A DNA stretch of 64,000 nt from Symbiodinium natans (Eukaryota; Sar; Dinophyceae; Suessiales; Symbiodiniaceae), in assembly GCA_905221605.1 (NCBI GenBank), contig CAJNDS010002235.1, positions 653,343 to 717,342 on the forward strand, written 5' to 3'. Below are positions 1 to 7,335 of this stretch, piece after piece (within the stretch, counting starts at the first letter, position 1; each line of letters starts with the position of its first letter). The notes under the pieces are model-generated. The model was not told the origin of the DNA, did no database searches, and was given only the letters and a program-made list of their open reading frames with translations. A program made the translations under genes and the position numbers.

Positions 1-2
1 AG

Positions 3-251
3 GTTAAGCGCTACAAGATACAAGACCTGAAGGCAGGTAGGACTGTAGATGATGCCGATTATATTGATGTCAAGTGGCTTTATGATAGGATGAACAGCAG
101 ATGCAACAAATGTGGTTGTGGGTTTGAGTTTGATATTAAATGCGGGGAGGTGGTGAGTAATCTAACAGCCCAGAGACTAAATAATCAAACAGGGCATGTA
201 AAAGATAACATTACAGCTTTTTGTCATTTCTGTAACTGCAGTTCAAGGTAA
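3..251 (+). CDS. HNH/treble-clef zinc nuclease-like protein, C-terminal part
   Basis: The frame is open from the window edge to a TAA at 249-251 and gives the last 82 residues. The visible pattern is C34-x2-C37, then S-N-L-T-x-Q-R-L-N-N, G64-H65, N69, and C74-x2-C77-N78. This matches the HNH/treble-clef layout seen in phage and algal-virus proteins: a first Cys pair, an R-x-(D/N)-N segment, GH-x3-N, then C-x2-C-N. Such proteins cut or nick DNA, or serve as zinc-binding DNA proteins. The Asp usual before the GH segment is Asn here, so activity is uncertain. The start lies upstream of the window. The next gene begins 43 bp downstream on the same strand. Confidence 0.6.
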   Translation, partial: VKRYKIQDLKAGRTVDDADYIDVKWLYDRMNSRCNKCGCGFEFDIKCGEVVSNLTAQRLNNQTGHVKDNITAFCHFCNCSSR

Positions 252-268
252 AAAAAGGTTCTAAAAGA

Positions 269-292
269 ATGGTTATATACATGGTTATATAC
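269..292 (+). repeat. 12-bp direct repeat just upstream of the first GIY-YIG gene
   Basis: ATGGTTATATAC occurs twice in a row, ending 2 bp before the ATG at 295. It sits in the short gap between the HNH-like gene and the GIY-YIG gene, so it may be part of that gene's promoter or leader. Both copies contain an ATG, but neither gives a useful reading frame. Confidence 0.5.
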
Positions 293-294
293 GA

Positions 295-927
295 ATGAAT
301 AAGTACGAAAAAGGTAAAATATACCAAATCAGTGATGTCGGATATACGAAAACCTATTATGGAAGCACATGCGAGACATTGAGTAGAAGAATGAGCAGAC
401 ACAAGGAAAAATATCGTGCTTTTAAAGCCGACAAAATGGATTGTAATAGAAGGGTCAATACACTTTTTGAAGAATTTGGCATAGACAGCTGTAAAATTGA
501 ACTTGTAGAAAACTACCCGTGCAACTCAAGAGAGGAACTGCTACGAAGAGAAGGCTATTACATCAAGAACAACGAATGCGTCAATAAAATCGTATCTGGT
601 AGAACTAACAGAGAATGGAAAGAGGACAATTACGAGCAGTATATGGAGAAGAAAAAGGAATATTGGGAGAAGAACAAAGTTTATTTTAGTAACCAAAAAC
701 GAGAATTCGCAAAACTTAATCCTGAAATAATCAAACAAAGAAGCCAACGTAACTATGAAAAATTCAAAACAAAACTGCTGGAACAACATTTATGTGTTTG
801 TGGTGTGTGTTACACATACTGCCACAAGAAGAGACACGAAAACACGCAAAAACACCAAAACTGGCTGAAGCAACAGCAACAAGCAGAACAAGAACAAGAA
901 GAAACTGAGAAAACACAAACTGAATAA
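295..927 (+). CDS. GIY-YIG nuclease with C-terminal zinc-finger-like motif (copy 1)
   Basis: The 210-residue protein has a GIY-YIG nuclease domain at its N terminus. K-I-Y10 and Y21-Y22-G23 form the GIY and YIG motifs, R32 fits the conserved Arg of the L-S-x-R-M helix, and E86 (in R-E-G-Y-Y-I) fits the metal-binding Glu. These enzymes cleave DNA and are common in homing endonucleases and large DNA viruses. Residues 105-165 are Lys/Glu/Tyr-rich and probably helical. The end has C167-x-C169-x11-H181-x5-H187, a likely zinc site, followed by a Gln/Glu tail. The same architecture recurs in the gene at 1,895. ATG 295 is the first in-frame start. The stop overlaps the first base of a 16-bp hairpin. 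Confidence 0.8.
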   Translation: MNKYEKGKIYQISDVGYTKTYYGSTCETLSRRMSRHKEKYRAFKADKMDCNRRVNTLFEEFGIDSCKIELVENYPCNSREELLRREGYYIKNNECVNKIVSGRTNREWKEDNYEQYMEKKKEYWEKNKVYFSNQKREFAKLNPEIIKQRSQRNYEKFKTKLLEQHLCVCGVCYTYCHKKRHENTQKHQNWLKQQQQAEQEQEETEKTQTE

Positions 928-971
928 ATAATATCTTGTTTATTATAATGAGTTCTAAACAAGATATTATT
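927..971 (+). terminator. Perfect 16-bp hairpin between GIY-YIG 1 and the integrase
   Basis: Arms at 927-942 (AATAATATCTTGTTTA) and 956-971 are exact reverse complements with a 13-base loop. The left arm begins at the last base of the upstream stop codon. The loop holds the integrase ATG (948-950). By analogy with mimivirus and virophage genes, whose transcripts end at hairpins, this may be the 3'-end signal of the upstream gene. It could also hide the start codon on longer read-through RNA. The structure is seen directly; the roles are inference. Confidence 0.7.
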
Positions 972-1871
972 AGCGAGGTGTATTTTGATAGGAGCGGTTT
1001 CGGCTCACGACAGCGCACACTACAAGAAGCAAAAAGGAAGGATAAAAGTATCACAGCTGATGATATAAATGAGTTTTTTAGGAAGAATGTGGAGCAAAAG
1101 CGAAGACCAACAGGCAGGAACAGCTTTGTTGCTCCGCATTCGGCATATGAGTATCAAATAGACTTATTTTTTATTAATGATATGGAGAACCAAAAATTTA
1201 AAGTGGGAATGCTAACGATTGATGTGTTTGATAAGTTTATGCAGGTAGTGCCAATAAAAGGCAAAAAAGAGGAAGATTTAGCAAGTGGTATTATAGAGTC
1301 TTTAAACAAAATGGGTAAGAAGCCGAAGGTCGTTTATACCGATGATGAAGGAGCGCTGAGCAAAGAATCTATACAAACGTATTTCAAGGAGCAAAACATA
1401 CAACACCACATAACAAGAGCACACCCCAACTTTAGCGAGAGGGCTATACGGACGTTTAAAGATTTGTTGTATAGGAGAGTTGAAGCGGATGAGAAAAAGG
1501 GAAAACAAAATATTCAGTGGATAGATTATATATATGAAATACTACTTACATATAACAATGTTATGAAACATTCTGCTACTGAAATGACACCAAAGGAGGC
1601 GAGAAAGCCTTCAAATGAGTTAACAGTCAAATTGAATTTAGCAAAAAAAGCTAAACAAAATAAAGTATATCCTGACTTGGATAAGGGTGACGAGGTTAAA
1701 ATATTTAGGAAAAGAAAGCCCAATGAAAAAGAACGCAAAGGCAACTGGTCACAAAACAAGTACACGATTGAACGAATAGAAGAGAAATTAGGTCAAAAAT
1801 ATTATTATGTGGAGGGTATGACCAGAGGCTATTTGCGCTTTGAGTTGTTAAAGGTTGAAAAAGGTAGTTAA
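948..1871 (+). CDS. Retroviral-type (rve, DDE) integrase of Polinton-like type
   Basis: This 307-residue protein would join the viral or transposon DNA to the host chromosome. The catalytic core runs from about residue 65 to 215. D72 lies in Y-Q-I-D-L-F-F, D132 in V-Y-T-D-D-E-G, and E164 in F-S-E-R-A-I-R-T-F-K, with 31 residues between the second Asp and the Glu. Y-N-N-V-x-K-H-S-A-T-E-M-T-P-x-E-A at about 202-218 is the usual core end. Residues 240-300 look like the small SH3-like C-terminal domain (K-G-D-E-V-K-I-F-R, then N-K-Y-T-I-E-R-I). No N-terminal HHCC zinc finger is visible. ATG 948 is preferred to a TTG 12 bases upstream. The frame is complete and undamaged, which suggests recent insertion or retained function. 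Confidence 0.88.
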   Translation: MSSKQDIISEVYFDRSGFGSRQRTLQEAKRKDKSITADDINEFFRKNVEQKRRPTGRNSFVAPHSAYEYQIDLFFINDMENQKFKVGMLTIDVFDKFMQVVPIKGKKEEDLASGIIESLNKMGKKPKVVYTDDEGALSKESIQTYFKEQNIQHHITRAHPNFSERAIRTFKDLLYRRVEADEKKGKQNIQWIDYIYEILLTYNNVMKHSATEMTPKEARKPSNELTVKLNLAKKAKQNKVYPDLDKGDEVKIFRKRKPNEKERKGNWSQNKYTIERIEEKLGQKYYYVEGMTRGYLRFELLKVEKGS

Positions 1872-1894
1872 AGGTATATTCGGTAGTACAGGTA

Positions 1895-2440
1895 ATGCCA
1901 GACTTCCAGAAAGGTAAAATATATGCTATTTGGGATAATAATTATACGAAATGCTACATTGGTAGTACAGTTGAAGAGCTATCAAAGCGAATGACGAAAC
2001 ACAGAGACTCTTACAAACATTATTTACACAATAATGGAAATCTCACCACTGCTTTTCATTTGTTTAACGAATTCGGCATTGAAAACTGTAAAATTGAATT
2101 ACTGGAAATGTATCCATGTCAGAATAGAACAGAACTTGAAGCGCGAGAGGGTTACCACATACGAAACACAATATGCGTGAATAGGAAAATTATGGGTAGA
2201 ACCAAACAGCAACACTATTATGACACAATAGAACATAGCAAGGCACAAAGAAAGGAATACAGAGAGAGAACAAAGGAGCACAAACACGAGGTGGATAAGA
2301 AGTATAGAGAAGACCACAAAGAAACCCTTACAATGAAATTACAAGAGAAAAGGCTATGTGAATGTGGATGTTATGTATCTACACGGAATATGGCTTCACA
2401 TAAGAGAACTGCCAAGCATCAAGAGTTACTAAGCAAATAA
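1895..2440 (+). CDS. GIY-YIG nuclease with C-terminal zinc-finger-like motif (copy 2)
   Basis: The 181-residue protein is a paralogue of the one at 295. It has K-I-Y10, Y21-I22-G23, R32 and E85 in the nuclease domain, then a charged linker with Lys/Glu/His repeats. The end carries C155-x-C157-x11-H169-x5-H175, with the same spacing as copy 1. Shared blocks include K-G-K-I-Y, Y-T-K-x-Y, F-G-I-x-x-C-K-I-E-L and C-V-N-x-K/R. The ATG lies 23 bp after the integrase stop. Copy 2 lacks the long Gln/Glu tail of copy 1 and has a shorter linker. A pair of paralogues on either side of an integrase suggests gene duplication or a mobile nuclease cassette. Confidence 0.8.
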   Translation: MPDFQKGKIYAIWDNNYTKCYIGSTVEELSKRMTKHRDSYKHYLHNNGNLTTAFHLFNEFGIENCKIELLEMYPCQNRTELEAREGYHIRNTICVNRKIMGRTKQQHYYDTIEHSKAQRKEYRERTKEHKHEVDKKYREDHKETLTMKLQEKRLCECGCYVSTRNMASHKRTAKHQELLSK

Positions 2441-2474
2441 TTAATACAATAATATCAAAAATATTGTATTAATT
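2439..2474 (+). terminator. Perfect 13-bp hairpin overlapping the stop of GIY-YIG 2
   Basis: Arms AATTAATACAATA (2439-2451) and its exact reverse complement (2462-2474) enclose a 10-base loop. The left arm starts inside the stop codon TAA at 2438-2440. The placement matches the hairpin at 927, so both probably mark transcript 3' ends. Confidence 0.7.
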
Positions 2475-2487
2475 GTTTGAGACAGGA

Positions 2488-2607
2488 CACGTTCCCAAAA
2501 TTCGGGGAAACGGGGAGCACGTGCTCATATTTCGGGGAAACGGGGAACACATGCCCAAAATTCGGGGAAACGGGGAACACGTGCCCATGGTTAGGGGAGC
2601 GTGTTCC
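2488..2607 (+). repeat. 30-bp tandem repeat, about 3.5 units
   Basis: Units start at 2488, 2518, 2548 and 2578, each beginning CACGT/CACAT and containing TTCGGGGAAACGGGGA. The last unit decays into a GGGGAGCGTGTTCCCAT variant. GC content rises sharply from the viral genes. A short frame runs through it as 10-residue repeats, but that follows from the 30-bp period and is not evidence of a gene. Confidence 0.8.
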
Positions 2608-2646
2608 CATACTCAGGGGAGCGTGTTCGCTAGGGGATGTGAACAG

Positions 2647-2748
2647 CTAACCCCATGGGGTTTGAAAGCTAACCCTAGGGGGTTTGAAAGCTAACCCTAG
2701 GGGGTTTGAAAGCTAACCCTAGGGGGTTTGACAGCTAACCCTAGGGGG
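2647..2748 (+). repeat. 22-bp tandem repeat, about 4.6 units
   Basis: Units start at 2647, 2669, 2691, 2713 and 2735 with core CTAACCCTAGGGGGTTTGAA. Each unit holds the small palindrome CCCTAGGG; the first unit has CCCCATGGGG instead. The CTAACCCTA core resembles the host telomere-like repeat but differs in period. Confidence 0.85.
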
Positions 2749-2835
2749 CTGTCATTTGGGAGATGTTGGGGCTGTCATTTGGGAGATGTTGGGGCTGTCA
2801 TTTGGGAGATGTTGGGGCTGTCATTTGGGAGATGA
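2749..2835 (+). repeat. 23-bp tandem repeat, about 3.8 units
   Basis: CTGTCATTTGGGAGATGTTG repeats at 2749, 2772, 2795 and 2818. It abuts the 22-bp array without a gap. No further structure is seen between it and the ATG at 2951. Confidence 0.85.
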
Positions 2836-2950
2836 ACATTTCGGAGACGTACATCTGGCTTCTGGGAGATATTTCGGGCAACATCTTGGAAATTCAACAT
2901 CCCCTAGAGCTGAAAATTAAAACCATTCAAGGAAGAAAGTATTTAAAGAA

Positions 2951-3358
2951 ATGACGACTATATATATTAAGAGTAAAATGGACTACACAAATCTGAAAAC
3001 TTATAAGATTCAAATGAAGTATATCAAGAAGATATACGAATTCAAGATTAACGAACTTTACTATCGGAACAAAATTAATGAACTACTAAAACTACTTAAA
3101 GTGTATAAAGACGTGTTTGATAATAATGATATTCGTAATATTAAAGATGATATTTCTATGTTAGAAGATAAAATCCAAGAAGATAAACAGCTAATTAAAA
3201 AATATTCAGAATTAATTGAACATGTTGAAATTCTGTGTCAAGAGATAGGAATGAAAGACACTAAATATTTAGAACTAAAACCAAAGAATGCTAATAAATG
3301 GATTAATAAAAGTGTTGAAGAAATTGAAGAAGAGTATGGCGAATTATTGAAGCAATAA
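2951..3358 (+). CDS. Hypothetical Lys/Glu-rich coiled-coil protein
   Basis: The 135-residue product is not recognised. It is very rich in Lys, Ile, Glu and Asn, has few aromatic residues beyond Tyr, and shows heptad-like Leu/Ile spacing over about residues 25-105, so a coiled coil is likely. There is no signal peptide or membrane segment. An internal ATG at 2978 (M-D-Y-T-N) is an alternative start that would drop nine residues. AT-rich codon use matches the integrase and GIY-YIG genes, so it probably belongs to the same element although the GC-rich repeat blocks separate it. A near-perfect hairpin lies 10 bp after the stop, as with the other viral genes, which supports a real gene. Confidence 0.6.
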   Translation: MTTIYIKSKMDYTNLKTYKIQMKYIKKIYEFKINELYYRNKINELLKLLKVYKDVFDNNDIRNIKDDISMLEDKIQEDKQLIKKYSELIEHVEILCQEIGMKDTKYLELKPKNANKWINKSVEEIEEEYGELLKQ

Positions 3359-3367
3359 ATGTTGAAG

Positions 3368-3403
3368 CAATGATAATTTAATTTAATTATTAAATTATTA
3401 TTG
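3368..3403 (+). terminator. 14-bp hairpin after the coiled-coil gene
   Basis: CAATGATAATTTAA (3368-3381) pairs with TTAAATTATTATTG (3390-3403) over an 8-base loop, with one G-T pair. It starts 10 bp after the stop at 3358. It is the third AT-rich hairpin at a gene end in this block. Confidence 0.65.
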
Positions 3404-3624
3404 AATAAACACATTCATAACCCAAGCCCCGAAACGCGAAGCATTGCCCCGCGAACACGAAGTGCTCGTGCTCACTATGTGAGCGCGAACCCCTAAATTT
3501 ACCATAAATTCTATCTACCTAACCTCGCCCTTTGGGAAGATGGTCTTTTGGATATCCCTATATCCAAAATAGAGTCTTTAGATATACCCTATTTGATTAG
3601 GCTTATTTGTTATAGGTGTAAAAG
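3404..3624. other. Non-coding edge of the viral element with small hairpins
   Basis: No gene is seen. TTTTGGATAT and ATATCCAAAA (3546-3569) form a perfect 10-bp hairpin with a CCCT loop. Smaller palindromes occur at 3455-3485, such as GCTCAC-TAT-GTGAGC. The stretch links AT-rich viral DNA to the G-rich block and may contain the element's end. Confidence 0.45.
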
Positions 3625-4376
3625 TGTAGGGGGGGGTATGGGGTGTGAGACCATCTTAGCCGAAGGGCGAGGCCCTTCACTACTGGTAGGGGGTGGGGTG
3701 GGGGTGTTGAGGGTGGGGTGGGGTGGGGGGCGTGGGGGGGGTGACTGTGGAGGGGGGAGTGAATTAGGGACTCGGGCACATAGGGAGCGGAGGTGAGTCG
3801 GGGGGGGGGGCGGGGGTGGGGGAGTGGGGGGTGAGAGGGGAAGTGGATGGGGAGGCGGAGGGAGGAGAGCGGTGAGAGCGGGGAGGGCGGTCAGGGCGGG
3901 CGTGCGTTGGAACCCCCACAGGCGGAGGACAGGGGAGTGGGGGGGGTGGGGGCGGGGTGGGAGTGGGGGGTGGGGTGGGTGGGTGCGGGGGAGTGGAGTG
4001 AAGGAAGCAAACAGGTTGCAAGGGTTGCAGGGGGGGGCGGGCGGGTGGAGGGGGTGTGGGGATGGTGCGGGGGAGAGCGGTGAGAGCGGGACGACCATGG
4101 AAGGGAAGGGGCGGCGGAGTAGGCGTGGGGAGGTAGGGGGTGGGTGGGGTGGGGGTGTCGGGGGTGGGGGTGGGGTGGGGGGGGGGGGTGACTGTGGAGG
4201 GGGGAGTGAGGGTTGGTGTTGGATTCGGGAGTAACTCGGGGGCAGAGGGAAGCGGAGCGATGAGAGCGGTGAGAGCGGGCGTGCATTGGAACCCCTAAAA
4301 CACTAGAGATTGGTCAGGAGCGGCGTAGGGGGTGGGGCTCGGCCTACAGGCGGAGGACAGGGGAGTGGGGGGGAGC
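3625..4376 (+). repeat. G-rich low-complexity block with internal duplication
   Basis: The + strand is dominated by runs such as GGGGTGGGGTGGGG and can form many G-quadruplexes. A segment beginning GGGGTGACTGTGGAGGGGGG appears near 3,738 and again near 4,185, and GGCGGAGGACAGGGGAGTGG appears near 3,921 and 4,351, giving a duplication offset of about 430-450 bp. Long Pro/Gly-rich frames on both strands are by-products of the composition. Confidence 0.8.
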
Positions 4377-4715
4377 CCCCCTTTCCGCCGCCCCCACCCT
4401 CTCCCACTCCCACTCCCTAACCCTCGCCCACCCTCCCCAGCCCTCATCATTACCCCCTCCCACCATCGTGCACCATCCGACCGCCCCCCCACTCTCACCG
4501 CTCTCATCGCTTCTTCATCTCTATGCCCCCCAGCCCTGCCTTCCGCCCCCAACTCCCTAATCCGACACCAACCCTCTACCGTCACCCCCCACACCCCCCA
4601 CCCCTTTCCACCCCCACCCACCCACCCCCCCCGCCCCCGCCCCCCCCCGCCTGCCCGCGCTCCACCCTGCCTTCCGCCCCAATGCGACTGTCTTGGGTCT
4701 GGGGTCGGCGGCACT
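4377..4715 (-). repeat. C-rich block, inverted copy of the preceding G-rich block
   Basis: The composition flips to C runs. The stretch around 4,550-4,590 is the reverse complement, with few changes, of the stretch around 4,183-4,230 (GAGGGTTGGTGTCGGATTAG against GAGGGTTGGTGTTGGATTCG). The two blocks thus form a large imperfect palindrome with the turn near 4,370. Confidence 0.7.
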
Positions 4716-5286
4716 GGCGGTAGCCATTAAATATTTTTTTATGGCTTTATAAGAATTATGTAGGTTTGGGGTCCCTAGAAAAACAATCTCTGGCTTTATA
4801 TAAGGATTAAATAGGAGATCACGGGGAACAAAAAGCAAAAAATATGTTCAAACCTACCCCTGCATAGGGGTTTTGGGTTAAGGGTTTTGGGGCTCAGTAT
4901 AGCTGTAGCTTGGGGGGGTATCGTCAGGGTACCCAAGCAGCTCAATCCCTCAACTCTGAACCCCCTTGTGGTGACACAGGTTTGAAGACTCTAGCCCAGC
5001 GTGAACGGCAACAATGAGAGCACCTCTCTTCAACCAACCTATAGGAAAAGAAACCCACTCTGTTTGCTTGCAATTATTGAAGATGACAAGCTCTTGTGAT
5101 CCTGGATTCTCATGTTTGCTTGATTCCTTTGCCATAGGTAAGCTTCTCTTCTCTATAATGATGCATGATGTACTGTTTTCATGTTACAGTGTTTCACAGA
5201 GGCATCTTTGTCTCCAACCACCCTACAGGCCCCACACACCCCAACCCACATAGCCTATGTAGACCCAGCGAGGTGTCCCTCTCAAC
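4716..5286. other. Unique non-coding stretch
   Basis: Bases 4,725-4,860 are AT-rich and hold a loose direct repeat (TGGCTTTATAAGAATTA at 4,741 and TGGCTTTATATAAGGATTA at 4,790). The rest is mixed-composition DNA with no frame that resembles a known protein. Confidence 0.4.
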
Positions 5287-7237
5287 CGTAAATCCTAAAC
5301 CCTAAACCCTAAACCCTGAACCCTAAACCCTAAACCCTAAACCCTAAAATCAGGGAGGTGTCCCTTGGCGATACGTGGATCTATCCGTCCTTGAGATGGT
5401 ACTGATGCCCTGAAGCACCATTCAAACCCCTAAGCCCTGCAACCTAAACCCTAAACCCTAAACCCTAAACCCTGAACCCTAAACCCTAAACCCTAAACCC
5501 TAAACCCTACACCCTAAACCCTAAACCTCAACCCGCAAAATCCCGATAAACCCTACTAACGCACTTCGAACACTGTTTAAAAAAGCCCTGCAAATGTCCT
5601 AATGGCAGCCACAAACCCGAAGCCCTTCGAGAAGCCTCGAAGGCGAGCGACGATTTCTGCAGAATTGCCTTGCAGCGAAACATCCCCTAGAGTTTAAGGG
5701 GTTTAGGGTTTAGGGTTTAGGGTTTAGGGTTAGGTTTCAGGTTTGGGGCTCATCCCCTCGGATTTGCGGCGATCTTACTCGGGATTCAGGGGCTAAGGGT
5801 ATATGGTCCGGGACTAAGGGCTCAAAGGGCTTAGGGTTTGGAGCTCAAGGGCTCGAAGGTGCGGGATTTGGGGTTCATGTGGGCTTATAGGGCTTCAGGG
5901 GGGCCAAGGTATCGGGTTTAGGGTCCAGGGCTTTAGGGCGTGGGGCTTCGGGCTTGAGCATTGGTATAGGATTTCGGGTAGGGCTTTGGAGCTTCCCGAT
6001 TCCATCAGAGCCCTAGCCTAGACCCGTGAGTAACCTGGGAAGTTTACCCGTTTTGGCTTCCAGGATTTAGAAGGGAAACTAAACCCTAAAACAAGGAATT
6101 CAGGGCCTACTCTGGCATTAATAAACCCTAATCCCCAAACCCTTAGAAGCCCTAAGTGGGCCCCTTGGTGCGGGTCTCCACTCTTGTGCCCCGGAGCCTG
6201 TCTTGCACGACCTTGGGGCACCCCACGATTCCATAAGAGCACTAGAAGTCGACCCTCTAAACTCTAAACCCTAATCCTCAACCCTAAACCCTAAACCCTA
6301 ATCCTAAACCCTAAGCCCTAAACTTGAAACCCTAAACCCGAAACCCTAAACTCTAAACCCTAAACCGAAGTCACATAGTCCCTAAACCCCGACCGCTCTG
6401 GATCATTGCTGGCCAGTTGCGAGTGAAAGAGTCCACTTTGCACTCCTGTCCAGGGTGTAGGGTTTAGGGTTTAGGGTTTAGGGTTTAGGGTTTAGGGCTT
6501 AGGGTTTAGGGTTTAGGGTTTAGGGGGCCCTTCCTGGACCCCAAAAAAGCCCTAAAGCCCTAACTTGAAAAGCCTTAATGAGACCAGATAGAGAAAGTGC
6601 ACCCGCCAAGACCCTCAGGTGAGGAATCCAGCCTCCTTCACCAGTACGGCGATGTCCATCGACTGAGAGAAGGAAACGTGCTTGCGTGTTCTCTGTCTGT
6701 GTGGGTTTAGGGTTTAGGGTTTAGGGTTTAGGGTTTAGGGTTTAGGGTTTAGGGTTTAGGGGTGGGGGAGGTGGGCATGGGAGGTGGGGGTGTGGGGGGG
6801 AGGGCTTTCGGGGAAAGGGTCTGGGGCTGCTAGGGGCTTATAGGGCTTGGGGCACTTTGGGGACTTCGCGTTTCCTGCAACCCTAAACCCTAAACCCTAA
6901 ACCCTAGACCCTAAACCCTAAACCCCCAATGCTGTCAAGTCCTGATTTTCAAGGCAAGGCACAGCCACGTCTTGGAGTGCCGCTGGAACGGCTGAGAGGC
7001 TGTCATTGGGGAGGCCCTCGCAACAGGAGTTCACCCTAAGCCCTAAACCCTATAAACCGCCCTATAAATCTATAAACCCTTTAAACCCTAAACCCTAAGG
7101 TTTTGGGGGGCACATGTCTAGAATTCGCACCACTGCCCCGGCCCCAATTCCGATCAGCCCCTACCACGCCGAAACGCATGGAAATCGCGTTCTCGAAGCC
7201 CAGAAAATGTATAAACACAATATCGGGGCTTCCTAAA
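5287..7237. repeat. Cluster of interstitial telomere-like arrays
   Basis: CCCTAAA-orientation arrays lie at 5290-5347, 5441-5527, about 6245-6366 (degenerate) and 6882-6927. TTTAGGG-orientation arrays lie at 5695-5734, 6458-6523 and 6704-6759. The DNA between them is unique or derived from decayed telomere-like units; no gene is recognised. One element of family C sits at 6018-6115. Confidence 0.85.
6018..6115 (+). mobile_element. Family C palindromic element, degenerate
   Basis: The copy starts at the GACCC-GTGAGTAACCTGG end and finishes at CAGGGCCTACTCTGG, matching better copies at 57,213 and 49,250. The inner AAGGGAA-C-AAACC segment is also present. It is diverged at both ends. Confidence 0.5.
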
Positions 7238-7335
7238 GAGGGGGGGGGTACCTTATTGAGGTCCATAATTTCAAGAGAAACCTACTATTAGGGGTCTATG
7301 TTTTTTTGGGTCCCCTATTTTCGTAAACTCCCATA
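7238..7335 (+). mobile_element. Family E palindromic element
   Basis: It holds GGGGTACCTTATTGAGGTCC, then GGGGTCTAT, GGGTCCCCTATTTTCGTAAA and CTCCCATAT. The best copy, at 8,405, shows the terminal inverted repeat. The left end here is worn into a G run. Confidence 0.6.

Larger units (their letters stand above)
1..3620. mobile_element. End fragment of an integrated Polinton-like DNA virus
   Basis: This AT-rich block has tightly packed + strand genes: HNH-type protein (partial), GIY-YIG nuclease, rve-type integrase, second GIY-YIG nuclease, and a coiled-coil ORF. Gene gaps are 20-45 bp except for the repeat blocks at 2,488-2,835. Integrase plus GIY-YIG plus HNH is a known content of Polinton-like viruses and virophages integrated in protist genomes. 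No capsid, ATPase, protease or DNA polymerase is visible, so only one end is in view, or the copy is truncated. The left boundary lies outside the window. The right boundary is not sharp; coding density ends at 3,403 and GC-skewed DNA begins at about 3,625. The assignment to a viral class is inference from gene content; a large DNA transposon with the same genes is the alternative. Confidence 0.62.

Noticed and set aside
2473-2694. Small frame with 10-residue repeats
   Set aside because: The 30-bp period is a multiple of three, which alone keeps the frame open; no start context or hairpin supports a gene.
2647-2835. Possible CRISPR array
   Set aside because: The 22- and 23-bp repeats are directly tandem without spacers, and the host is eukaryotic.
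4710-4730. Dinoflagellate spliced-leader sequence (GGTAGCCATT match)
   Set aside because: Only about ten bases match the known leader, and no splice donor context follows.
3610-4838. Pro-rich and Gly-rich frames of 66-162 codons on both strands
   Set aside because: They follow from G-run and C-run composition; overlapping frames on both strands have no domain or conserved motif.
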